From positions 1 through 24,476 of the forward strand of contig JAMDCE010000695.1 in assembly GCA_023489135.1 (NCBI GenBank): DNA of 24,476 nucleotides. Direction: 5' to 3'. Positions 1 to 6,050 of the stretch are shown here, piece by piece. Source of the DNA: Chloroflexota bacterium (GTDB taxonomy: Bacteria > Chloroflexota > Chloroflexia > JAMDCE01). The first letter of the stretch is position 1; each line of letters opens with the position of its first letter. The position numbers were made by a program, and so were the translations under genes. The notes under the pieces were generated by a model. The model had not been told where the DNA came from. It did not search any database and worked only from the letters and a program-made list of their open reading frames with translations.

Positions 1-1
1 C

Positions 2-823
2 GGCGTGGTGACCCTCGCCAAGCCGGTTCATCATCATCTCACCGAGTGGGAGCACGAGTTCCTCAGGCCATTTGCCGACCTCTGCGCCGTCGCGGTCGAG
101 AATGCTCGGCTCTATGAAGAGGTGCGCGAGACACTTCATCTGCGTGAGGAGTTCATCGAAGCGGCGGCGCACGAGCTAAAGACTCCCATTGCTTCGCTTC
201 GCGGCTACGCGCAACTCCTGCTGCGTCCACAAGCAGTGCGTCCACCCGAGGACCGACGCGCCCTTGAAGTGATCGAGCGGCAGACCAGACGGATTGCTCG
301 TCTGGCAGAAGACCTGCTGGAAACGGTCAGTCCGTCGGCAACACCGCTCGAGCTTCGGAGGGTTGATCTGGCGTCGCTGGCCGAGGAGGAAGTACAGGAA
401 GCAGCGCACGCCAGCGAGCGCCATCAGATTATCCTGTGTCGTCCCGGCCCGATGCTGGTCGACGCCGACCCCGACCTGATCCGACGCGTTCTGCTCACAC
501 TGCTGGATAATGCCATTCGTTTCTCTCCTCAAGGAGGGCGAATCGAAGTGACCGCCACGCCTGAAGATGGCACGGCGCTGGTCTCAGTTCGGGACCACGG
601 GTTGGGGATCCCCAAGGAGCGCCAACGCTACGTCTTCGAGCCGTTCTACGAGCCCTTTCCGGCCGGGACCCCCGGCTACTTTGGAGCGACCGGCCTGGGG
701 CTGTTCGTCGTCAAGACGATCGTGGAACGGCACGGCGGCCGGATGTGGTTCGAGAGCGAGGAGGGCAAGGGGAGCACATTCTACTTCAGCCTCCCCTTGC
801 AGAGCAAGTATGCCAGGACCTAA
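2..823 (+). CDS. Sensor histidine kinase, C-terminal part (cut by window start)
   Basis: Two-component sensor kinase that autophosphorylates on His and passes the phosphate to a response regulator. The reading frame is open to the first base, so the N-terminus lies outside the window. Numbering from the GTG at 5, residues 1-40 look like the end of a GAF domain (DLCAVAVENARLYEE). A HisKA H-box follows (AAAHELKTP, His about 56), then the N-box (LLTLLDNAIRF, Asn about 169), G1 (DHGLGIP, 197-203) and G2 (GLGLFVV, 230-236). All catalytic motifs are intact, and no membrane segment is visible in this part. The stop codon overlaps the start of the response regulator fragment at 810 by 14 bases, the usual coupling of a kinase with its partner. 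The signal sensed cannot be told from this part. Confidence 0.93.
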   Translation, partial: GVVTLAKPVHHHLTEWEHEFLRPFADLCAVAVENARLYEEVRETLHLREEFIEAAAHELKTPIASLRGYAQLLLRPQAVRPPEDRRALEVIERQTRRIARLAEDLLETVSPSATPLELRRVDLASLAEEEVQEAAHASERHQIILCRPGPMLVDADPDLIRRVLLTLLDNAIRFSPQGGRIEVTATPEDGTALVSVRDHGLGIPKERQRYVFEPFYEPFPAGTPGYFGATGLGLFVVKTIVERHGGRMWFESEEGKGSTFYFSLPLQSKYART

Positions 824-983
824 CTCCAAGACAGTTCTCGTGGTGGACGATGACCCGGACATCGTATCTCTGGTGGCCGTGGTGTTGGAGGGGGAAGGCT
901 ACACGGTGCAGACAGCATCCGACGGGCGAGAAGGTCTAGAGGCAGTCAAGCGTGGGATGCCGGACCTGATCCTTCTCGATATA
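810..983 (+). pseudogene. Truncated response regulator receiver domain
   Basis: An ATG at 810, inside the kinase gene, opens a normal receiver domain: acidic pocket VVDDDPD (Asp13-15) and phospho-acceptor LILLDI (Asp57). The family match stops at codon 58. A receiver normally continues with a loop such as MMPGMDG, but here the frame reads TTRTPNAGLNDFF and runs on without resemblance to a stop at 1137-1139. The switch Thr/Ser, the conserved Lys and any output domain are therefore absent. The sharp loss of similarity at about 984 suggests an insertion or deletion breakpoint rather than slow decay. The readthrough product (810-1139, 109 aa) could be made but should not signal normally. Confidence 0.85.
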
Positions 984-1035
984 ACGACTAGAACACCGAA
1001 CGCCGGCTTGAACGATTTCTTTCGTCAACAACCTT

Positions 1036-1212
1036 GTTTTGCGCGATGTCAGGCTCTAAATCGACGATATTGCGGAGAGCATCGAGAGAATCCAAGAGTA
1101 CACGCGTGGTATTGCCCACGAGGAGTTTCTGGCGAATAACCTGGTGCGCGATGCGGTCTTCCGTCGCCTGGAGATTATCGGTGAGGCAGCCAAGCACGTC
1201 CCCTCCGATTAA
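1036..1212 (+). pseudogene. HepT/DUF86-type toxin remnant
   Basis: The plus frame starting near the TTG at 1039 reads LRDVRL, a stop (TAA 1057-1059), then IDDIAESIERIQEYT, FLANNLVRDAVFRRLEIIGE and AAKHVPSD to TAA at 1210-1212. This is the typical N-terminal half of HepT (DUF86), the HEPN RNase toxin partner of MNT nucleotidyltransferase antitoxins. Family members usually have Tyr where the internal TAA sits, so one base change could explain it. The C-terminal half with the catalytic R-x4-6-H motif is missing, and no MNT gene lies next to it. The remnant follows directly on the broken response regulator. The frame and family resemblance are seen; loss of function is inferred. Confidence 0.75.
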
Positions 1213-1451
1213 GGATTACACCCTATTTGGAGCGGGAGACGAGACTCGAACTCGCGACAACCTGCTGGGAAGCAAGCTCGGTGTCCGGAGCCCCAATTCG
1301 CCCGAAATCAGCTTGGTTTGACGACCTTAACAACCTCAGTCTGGCTGTCGCCTCATCGCTCGACCTCTAGCCCTATAATACCGCATTTTTGGCGCGGCAA
1401 CAAGATTCTTGGCCTGGCAGACAAAGTCGGCTCGGTTCCTCGACTTGCAGC
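1213..1451. other. Non-coding stretch downstream of broken genes
   Basis: Apart from the tRNA remnant, nothing convincing is encoded here. It holds a TATAAT-containing AT-rich patch (about 1371-1380) without a good -35 box, and a small palindromic motif AACAAGATTCTTG at 1399-1411 that recurs at 4492-4504. Confidence 0.5.
1228..1280 (-). tRNA. 3'-half tRNA-Gly remnant (pseudo-tRNA)
   Basis: The reverse complement contains a clean tRNA 3' half: the acceptor strand CTCCCGC, discriminator T and encoded CCA (TGG at 1228-1230), a T-arm GCGAG-TTCGAGT-CTCGT, and a damaged anticodon arm reading CTTGC-TTCCCA-GCAGG. An intact tRNA-Gly(CCC) would have the 7-base loop TTCCCAA, so one base appears lost. 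No matching 5' acceptor strand or D-arm follows, so it is not functional. tRNA 3' halves are the usual crossover site of integrases, so this may be an attachment-site scar. Plus-strand translation of it gives the well-known spurious peptide DETRTRDNLLG. Confidence 0.7.
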
Positions 1452-1808
1452 TCAGCGGTATTGCCGTAGAAAAGTCAGGGAGTCGTGCAAATCCTGAGGT
1501 TGATTCCGCTCTATCAAGTTGCGGATGAGGCGGAGCAACTCCGCGACTTCGTCAATCTTGAACTCTCTGGACAATATGATGCCGCAGTGTGTTCGCCCCT
1601 CAAACCACCACTCATCGTACAGCGGCCGGAAGTGTTTCTGGTTGAAGGTGAGAATTGCCCTGCCATCAGCAGCCGCGTAGCGGAGTTGTTCGTCGTCGGG
1701 TTTTCCGGCCATTCCTACCTCGTGCGCGCTGACCACATCATACCGTTCGTCTTGAAGTGTCTTGGCGACGAGCGGTGGAATGTTTTCGTCAAGGTAGAGG
1801 GCGATCAC
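1452..1808 (-). CDS. DUF5615 PIN-like protein (putative toxin)
   Basis: A 118-residue protein matching the DUF5615 PIN-like family, whose members are thought to be RNases paired with DUF433 partners. Visible are the N-terminal strand with a conserved acid (LYLDENIPP, Asp7), HEVGMAGKPDDEQL with acidic residues 38-40, and AILTFNQKHF (51-60). Family members usually have Asp in the last motif (TxNxxDF); His59 stands there instead, which could weaken metal binding. The start is GTG at 1808, overlapping the DUF433 stop by four bases (GTGA), so the two are translationally coupled. Assignment to the family is firm; toxin activity is inferred from fold and context. Confidence 0.85.
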   Translation of the reverse strand: MIALYLDENIPPLVAKTLQDERYDVVSAHEVGMAGKPDDEQLRYAAADGRAILTFNQKHFRPLYDEWWFEGRTHCGIILSREFKIDEVAELLRLIRNLIERNQPQDLHDSLTFLRQYR

Positions 1809-2149
1809 GCCCCACTTCCAAAAGGTTTCCTCCTGCGAAACCTACCTGGGCCTACTTCCACCATTCCAGGATCGCTCCGCAACTCACCAAGCACCCGGTC
1901 TAGATCTCCAGCCTGTATCTCCCGATCAATCTCCTCTTTATGGTCGAAGTAATAGGAGAGCGCATCGTACAGCGCACCAGGCGAGAGGTTGGGGTATAGA
2001 GAAAGGATGCCGTGGGGGGTTTCGCCCCGGTTGAGCAGCGAGGCTAGCAGCACAACAGAGAGGCGAGTGCCCTTCACGATGGCCTGGTCTCCGCCGGCCC
2101 CGCGAGCAACTACTATATGAGGATGCTCCGTTCGAGTTCCAGTTGCCAT
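1805..2149 (-). CDS. DUF433 family protein (putative antitoxin)
   Basis: A 114-residue DUF433 protein. The core DUF433 region covers residues about 20-75: QAIVKGTRLSVVLLASLLN, then ILSLYPNLSP and ALYDALSYYFDHKEEID, a helix-turn-helix-like small domain. It is immediately upstream of, and overlaps, the DUF5615 gene, the standard order for this proposed type II toxin-antitoxin pair, in which DUF433 would bind DNA and neutralise its partner. A promoter-like element with a nested inverted repeat lies about 80 bases upstream (2211-2257), fitting autoregulation. The ATG at 2149 is preceded by only a weak purine-rich site (GTGGGAAA). Confidence 0.85.
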   Translation of the reverse strand: MATGTRTEHPHIVVARGAGGDQAIVKGTRLSVVLLASLLNRGETPHGILSLYPNLSPGALYDALSYYFDHKEEIDREIQAGDLDRVLGELRSDPGMVEVGPGRFRRRKPFGSGA

Positions 2150-2210
2150 TTTCCCACACCTGTAGTGATTTGTGATGTGTGGCTGCTAGGCACAGAGCTG
2201 TTGCCAACAT

Positions 2211-2240
2211 CGACTAACCGATGATTGTATTATAGTCGGT
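2211..2240. promoter_or_regulatory. Operator-like nested inverted repeat
   Basis: CGACTA (2211-2216) pairs with TAGTCG (2233-2238), and ACCGA (2217-2221) pairs with TCGGT (2236-2240). The arms cover the -10 box, so a bound dimer would block transcription of the DUF433/DUF5615 pair. Confidence 0.35.
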
Positions 2241-2257
2241 TTCTCGCCCGGCAACAA
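2229..2257 (-). promoter_or_regulatory. Promoter for the DUF433/DUF5615 pair
   Basis: On the minus strand, TTGTTG (2257-2252), a 17-base spacer and a perfect TATAAT (2234-2229). It gives a leader of about 75 bases before the ATG at 2149. Seen in sequence; activity is inferred. Confidence 0.5.
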
Positions 2258-2397
2258 CGCTTTAGCCAAAATGCGCGCAATGTGTCGGAAGGCGCTCCAG
2301 TGGTATGTAGGGTTAGCGATAGCCAGAATTTCCGTCTGTCGTGTCTGCCCAACCAGCCTTTCCGAGCTTCCCATCCCACCAATCATCGAAAGAGATT

Positions 2398-2682
2398 CTA
2401 AACTCCCTCCCGAATGCGTTTATCCCAATAGGCGAGAACCTGGTCATAGCTTCGGCCGTTGTCGATGTAGAACTGGCGCTCGTTGTGCCCGGACTGGCCA
2501 GGGTTGATGCCTACAATCACTGAGCCCCTATCCGTGGGGCGCCTATCGACCTCAAATATAAGGCAGCGCGGAAGGACTCCTTCTTCCTTGTCGTTCCCGA
2601 CACCCTCGCACCTCCTATCACAATTCACCATCTGGCGACCGATGTCATAGATCTGGGCCTTGATTGCAGAGAGCTGTTCCAT
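2398..2682 (-). CDS. Uracil-DNA glycosylase-like protein, shortened
   Basis: A 94-residue open frame with a good ribosome site (AAGGAG five bases before the ATG). It resembles the N-terminal part of the uracil-DNA glycosylase superfamily: GSVIVGINPGQSG (residues 53-65) matches the family's first active-site loop, and Cys21, Cys25 and Cys40 could be part of an iron-sulfur site like that of family 4/5 enzymes. Superfamily members are normally about 190-250 residues, so the C-terminal half with the second conserved motif is missing after the TAG at 2398. No clear continuation is seen in another frame downstream. It is probably a remnant; a distinct small protein cannot be excluded. Confidence 0.5.
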   Translation of the reverse strand: MEQLSAIKAQIYDIGRQMVNCDRRCEGVGNDKEEGVLPRCLIFEVDRRPTDRGSVIVGINPGQSGHNERQFYIDNGRSYDQVLAYWDKRIREGV

Positions 2683-3276
2683 TTCTCCTTAACTCCCATC
2701 GTATCATTGAGCTAACAGATCCACCAGTGTGCTCCGTGGCTCTAGCAACCGACGCAGGCCCGAGTTTAGCTCGCGCCGGTGTCTTCCGCTTCGGCAAGAT
2801 GTGCCCTGAGGCCCTTCTTGAATCCATCTACACTGGCACCGTACGTTTCTGCCACCCTGAAGGTCTTTATGTGCAAGCAGGGAGAGTAGTGAAACTGCAG
2901 CCCTGCCAGCCGCGCGCTCAGAAAGCGGCCCGTAAAGGCTTCCTGCATCGTGGGCGGGATTTGGCTGTGGTTGTCGAGAATGCCTACTTCTATCCCTCTC
3001 TGGTTGATCGTCCTCCTCTGAGCAAGATAGCAGACTGCCTTCGTTCAATCAAGAGCTCAAAGCACTTGGATCGCGTGTCGTGGGGAAGACCTTTTGGGAT
3101 TCCTTTCGACAAGCTCTCACATCTAAAGCAAGGGAGGTGCAATACCGACACCTTGTCAAGCCGATGGGCGCAGTCTGTTCCCAATGACTTGTCGTTCACC
3201 GAAGGTAGATTCGGGAGAATCTCTGTCGGAACTAGAGTGCGAAAGCATCTGGTCGCTGACAGTGACCACAGAAACG
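2683..3276. other. 650-base stretch without a recognised gene
   Basis: Open frames exist on both strands, none recognised. On the minus strand one frame (about 3286-2990) ends in LLIERRQSAILLRGG, and a second (about 3047-2766) reads RTINQRGIEVGILDN, then QEAFTGRFLSARLAGLQFHY and VAETYGASVDGFKKGLRAHL. The second looks protein-like in composition and could be the C-terminal end of a frameshifted gene starting in the first. A long plus-strand frame (2664-3290) overlaps both, has no convincing ribosome site and is rich in codons unlike its neighbours. I assign no function. Confidence 0.4.
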
Positions 3277-3305
3277 TTGACACCACTTAGCATATCTGCT
3301 AAGAT
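3277..3305 (+). promoter_or_regulatory. Strong promoter of the DUF6932/XRE pair
   Basis: A consensus -35 TTGACA (3277-3282), a 17-base spacer and -10 TAAGAT (3300-3305). The predicted start of transcription is about 20 bases before the ATG at 3334. This is the best sigma70-type promoter in the window. Confidence 0.7.
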
Positions 3306-3310
3306 TAGCA
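3286..3310. promoter_or_regulatory. Operator-like palindrome inside the promoter
   Basis: CTTAGCA-TATC-TGCTAAG (3286-3303) has perfect 7-base arms. It fills most of the spacer and the start of the -10 box. A further half-site TTAGCA follows at 3305-3310. Three half-sites on the core promoter fit binding by the XRE protein encoded at 3933; the binding itself is inferred. Confidence 0.55.
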
Positions 3311-3333
3311 CAAACATCAAGAAGGTCGTGCTT

Positions 3334-3882
3334 ATGACATTGCCAGCTTTCACCGTAGATGGGGTTCTGCCTCCGGGAGACTACGAGATGACGCTCGCTG
3401 AACTGCGTGAGTCGCTCCTGGTTACGGGGCAGAATGTTGTGTCAATCAATTGGGATCAGGAGTGGCGTGCCCGCCTAGTCGACAATCTTGAAATACTGGC
3501 TGGGCAACTGTGGAAGGTTGGGATATCTAGGATCTTCGTCAACGGCTCGTTTGTCGAGGAGAAGGACCACCCGAACGACATCGATGGCTATTTCGAGTGT
3601 GACGTACGTTACTTCGCCACTGGCCAGCTTGAGCGCGACTTGAATGCACTTGATCCCTTCAAGGTGTGGACTTGGGATCCATCGAGCAGAAGACCTGACC
3701 CGAACTCTGCCAAGCGTCAATTGCCAATGTGGCACCGTTACCGAGTAGAGCTCTATCCTCATTTTCCGGGCTTGCTGACCGGCATTCGTGATCAGTTCGG
3801 CAACGAGTTAGAGTTTCCGTCCGCATTCCGCCTGTCACGTAATGCCTTCACGCCCAAGGGGATAGTGCGGATCGTGAAGTAA
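3334..3882 (+). CDS. DUF6932 nucleotidyltransferase-like protein
   Basis: A 182-residue protein resembling the DUF6932 family. The opening LPAFTVDGVLPPGDYEMTL and the core IFVNGSFVEEKDHPNDIDGY are typical. Within the core, GS (71-72), nine residues, then DID (82-84) matches the GS-x9-DxD signature of the nucleotidyltransferase fold, and RVELYPHF (Glu139) may supply the third acid. An enzyme of this fold could transfer a nucleotide to tRNA or protein, as MenT/AbiEii toxins do. The frame is open further upstream, but the ATG at 3334 is chosen because AAGAAGG lies eight bases before it and the promoter ends at 3305. An XRE gene follows 50 bases later. Biochemical role unproven. Confidence 0.75.
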   Translation: MTLPAFTVDGVLPPGDYEMTLAELRESLLVTGQNVVSINWDQEWRARLVDNLEILAGQLWKVGISRIFVNGSFVEEKDHPNDIDGYFECDVRYFATGQLERDLNALDPFKVWTWDPSSRRPDPNSAKRQLPMWHRYRVELYPHFPGLLTGIRDQFGNELEFPSAFRLSRNAFTPKGIVRIVK

Positions 3883-3932
3883 GGCTGTTGTAGGGTGTTT
3901 TTCGAGAAAGCCAGCAAAAGGAGCGAAAAGAT

Positions 3933-4370
3933 ATGATTCGGAGTGAGACGGAGTACCAGGAGGCGCTAAGGCGCTTGAAGCAGGACCAGCAGGTCGCAGT
4001 TCAACAGAGAGAGGCACTTGTGAAGGCTGGTCTTTCAGATGAAGAGATTGATCGGGCGATGCAGCCGCTGCTGTCTTTTCACGCACAGTTAGTAGAAGAG
4101 GTCGAGTGGTATGAGCACGTGCGTCGTCGCAGCTTCCCAGAGATCAATAGTCTTACTCAAATTGGCCGGCTGCTGATCGCTTTGCGAATCGCCAACGGGA
4201 TGAGCCAGCAAGAATTGGCCAAGCGGTTAGGGGTGAGTGAGTCTATCGTCTCGCGGGACGAGCGTAATGAGTATCACGGAATCACGATCGAGCGGGCGCA
4301 GCGCGTACTCGACGCACTGGGTGCGTTCGTGGTTGTGAAGGTAGCTGAACCGCTGGCAAAGGCAGGCTAA
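3933..4370 (+). CDS. XRE-family regulator (putative antitoxin)
   Basis: A 145-residue protein with an N-terminal helical, coiled-coil-like region (residues 1-65, rich in Glu, Gln and Arg) and a helix-turn-helix of Cro/C1 type at 75-131 (GMSQQELAKRLGVSESIVSR). The start is fixed by AAAAGGAG nine bases before the ATG. It is the second gene after the DUF6932 protein with no promoter seen between, so the two are likely co-transcribed. By analogy with other pairs, the regulator would repress the operon through the palindrome at 3286-3303 and its N-terminal helices could bind the partner. The domain is certain; the antitoxin role is inferred. Confidence 0.8.
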   Translation: MIRSETEYQEALRRLKQDQQVAVQQREALVKAGLSDEEIDRAMQPLLSFHAQLVEEVEWYEHVRRRSFPEINSLTQIGRLLIALRIANGMSQQELAKRLGVSESIVSRDERNEYHGITIERAQRVLDALGAFVVVKVAEPLAKAG

Positions 4371-4587
4371 GCCAGGTATCCTTCCGCAACACCTGCAGGT
4401 GAATTGCAGTATGCCGCTGGCAGCCCATCGCATTGCCGAAACTATGGGCAATCGCCCATTGGCTACATCACATTCTATTCACCACGATGCAAACAAGATT
4501 CTTGCCTGGTGGAGATGAGAGGTGCTACAATCGCCTACAGATGCTATTGGCAAAGCTGGACTAGGTCCGAGCTCAAGGACGATGAAA
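4371..4587. other. Spacer with a 12-base perfect palindrome
   Basis: CACCTGCAGGTG at 4390-4401 is a perfect palindrome shortly after the XRE stop. No T-run follows, so it is not a clear terminator. A second copy of AACAAGATTCTTG lies at 4492-4504, overlapping the promoter listed next. Confidence 0.4.
4502..4531 (+). promoter_or_regulatory. Promoter of the pRiA4b ORF-3-like gene
   Basis: TTGCCT (4502-4507), an 18-base spacer and TACAAT (4526-4531). Transcription would begin near 4538, which rules out the in-frame ATG at 4522 as the start codon and supports 4588. Confidence 0.45.
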
Positions 4588-5157
4588 ATGGTTACCAAAC
4601 GACCGGCGACATCCGATATCTATCAACTCAAAGTCACCTTAAAGGGTATCAAGCCGCCGATTTGGCGAAGAATCCAGGTGAGGAGCGACATCACCCTCTA
4701 CAAGCTGCATAAGGTGCTGCAGGTAGTTATGGGCTGGACCGATTCTCATCTTCACCAGTTCATCATCGAAGGCAGATACTATGGGGAGCCAGACCCTGAC
4801 TTTGGATGGGAGAAAACGGTCAACGAGAAAAGGGTCAGGCTTCCCCAGGTGATCCATCACGAGAGAAGCAAGTTTGCTTACGAATACGACTTTGGTGATG
4901 GCTGGATGCACGAGATTCTGGTTGAGAAAATCCTGGAGCCTGAGCCGGGGAAGCAATACCCTCTCTGTCTCGCTGGAAGGCGCTCTGCTCCGCCCGAGGA
5001 CTGCGGCGGAACTTGGGGATACGAGCACTTTCTGGAAGTTATCGGCAACCGTAATGACCCAGAGCACGAGGAGATGCTGGAATGGGTTGGGGGTGATTTT
5101 GACCCAGAAGCTTTCGATATCAGCGGAATCAATCAAGGATTGAAGGAACTTGGGTAA
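4588..5157 (+). CDS. Plasmid pRiA4b ORF-3-like protein
   Basis: A 189-residue protein of the plasmid pRiA4b ORF-3 family, named after a gene on an Agrobacterium (Rhizobium) root-inducing plasmid and often found on mobile DNA; its function is unknown. Typical segments in order: YQLKVTLKGIKPPIWRRIQV (12-31), LYKLHKVLQVVMGW (38-51), HLHQFII (54-60), FAYEYDFGDGWMHEI (96-110), and DCGGTWGYEHFLE (138-150). The length fits the family. The start at 4588 has AAGGA eight bases upstream; ATGs at 4522 and 4582 fit less well. It is a single gene with its own promoter and ends at a shared hairpin facing the brnTA pair. Confidence 0.85.
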   Translation: MVTKRPATSDIYQLKVTLKGIKPPIWRRIQVRSDITLYKLHKVLQVVMGWTDSHLHQFIIEGRYYGEPDPDFGWEKTVNEKRVRLPQVIHHERSKFAYEYDFGDGWMHEILVEKILEPEPGKQYPLCLAGRRSAPPEDCGGTWGYEHFLEVIGNRNDPEHEEMLEWVGGDFDPEAFDISGINQGLKELG

Positions 5158-5184
5158 GCAAGATGGGTAATCCGGATATCCCTG

Positions 5185-5228
5185 AAGGGCCTGCTTGCAT
5201 TATCAATGGGATCAAGCAAAAGGCCCTT
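5185..5228. terminator. Bidirectional terminator-like hairpin between convergent genes
   Basis: AAGGGCCT (5185-5192) plus GCTTG (5193-5197) pairs with CAAGC (5213-5217) and AGGCCCTT (5221-5228), with a small AAA bulge and a 15-base loop. It lies between the stop of the plus-strand gene at 5157 and that of the minus-strand gene at 5233. T-runs are short, so termination strength is uncertain. Confidence 0.5.
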
Positions 5229-5232
5229 TCGA

Positions 5233-5511
5233 TCAGCCGGCCTTGAGTTCCTCGCGGATTCTTTCCGCCAGAAATACCTTGAGAAGTGACTGATAAGGTA
5301 CGTCCTTCTTGTGGGCAAGTAGCTTGAGCTCCTCCAGCATCGCCTCCGGCAACCTTACAGAGATAGTCTTCATCGAAGGCTTAAGCTCTGCCAGGACGGC
5401 CCTTTTCCCTTTCCCCCAGTCCACGTATTCGGTTGAGTCATGTCCTGCCCAGAACTCCCTTTCCTCGTCCTCGCTACTGAACCTAGGTATCTTCTTGGTA
5501 ACTGGGTTCAT
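5233..5511 (-). CDS. brnA: BrnA/CopG-type antitoxin
   Basis: A 92-residue protein. The N-terminal half carries the toxin-binding signature of this antitoxin group (KKIPRFSSEDEEREFW and HDSTEYVDWGKGKR, residues 6-37). Residues 48-85 form a ribbon-helix-helix DNA-binding domain (KTISVRLPEAMLEELKLLA and VPYQSLLKVFLAERI). It should bind and silence the BrnT toxin and repress the operon. The ATG at 5511 has AGGGAA just upstream and lies inside the end of the toxin gene (29-base overlap), so toxin comes first and antitoxin second, as in known brnTA operons. Confidence 0.85.
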   Translation of the reverse strand: MNPVTKKIPRFSSEDEEREFWAGHDSTEYVDWGKGKRAVLAELKPSMKTISVRLPEAMLEELKLLAHKKDVPYQSLLKVFLAERIREELKAG

Positions 5512-5737
5512 ACGCTTCCCTTTCTTTGCGATTCATGTCTCTCGCCGATATCACGCGGACTTGGTTTCGGCGGACCGCAAAAACAATGAAGAGGTGCCTG
5601 CCCGCATCGGTGTGTCCCAACGCATAGAACCGGTTCTCGTTTTCCGAATGTTTGATGTCGTCAGCGACCGTCAGAGGCCGATTGAAGAAGACTTCCTCAC
5701 ATTCAGAAGGCGCGACACGATGCCCCCGCCAGTTCAT
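5483..5737 (-). CDS. brnT: BrnT-family RNase toxin, start uncertain
   Basis: An 84-residue BrnT protein; BrnT is a RelE-like ribonuclease that stops translation. Family segments seen: VFFNRPLTVADDIKHSENENRFYALG, RHLFIVFAVR in the central strand, and the hallmark VISARDMNRKERE near the C-terminus. From the ATG at 5737 the protein begins MNWRGHRV, but BrnT proteins normally start about a dozen residues earlier with FxWDExKN. That segment (RFGWDEHNAE) is present in frame upstream, yet no ATG, GTG or TTG precedes it before a TAA; only ATC/ATT (5779/5776) could serve. So either a rare start codon is used or the true start was lost. Confidence 0.8.
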   Translation of the reverse strand: MNWRGHRVAPSECEEVFFNRPLTVADDIKHSENENRFYALGHTDAGRHLFIVFAVRRNQVRVISARDMNRKEREAYEPSYQEDT

Positions 5738-6050
5738 TTCGGCGTTGTGTTCGTCCCACCCAAAGCGGTTGCCAATGATGTCGCAGCTTTAGTTAAGGCA
5801 GGAAGTCATTACCCAATCGACGCTTTGGACTTTGATCCGCCTCATCGTTTGAAGGATTATTATCCTTCCTTTACCAAATTGGTGAGGCAGCAAGACGAAA
5901 TGAGAGCAGCCCAAGTAACCAAACTTGAAGCGCGTGTCAACGAAGCTGTGATCTCAAGCAGCAATAGGTTTATGGTCTTGAGAAGGCGAGCCACTCATGG
6001 TCTGGCGTCAACGGACCAGTTAGAATCTGACCGGCACCTACCAAGAATCA
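5738..6050. other. Spacer between brnT and the restriction operon
   Basis: No recognised gene. A plus-strand frame stays open through 6058 and includes LKDYYPSFTKLVRQQDEMRA and VTKLEARVNEAVISSSNRF, but has no clear start signal or family resemblance. The Res-like gene ends at 6051 with no obvious terminator hairpin after it. Confidence 0.4.

Noticed and set aside
1034..1321. Plus-strand open frame reading DETRTRDNLLG
   Set aside because: It is the well-known spurious translation across an antisense tRNA 3' half, joined to the HepT remnant in another frame.
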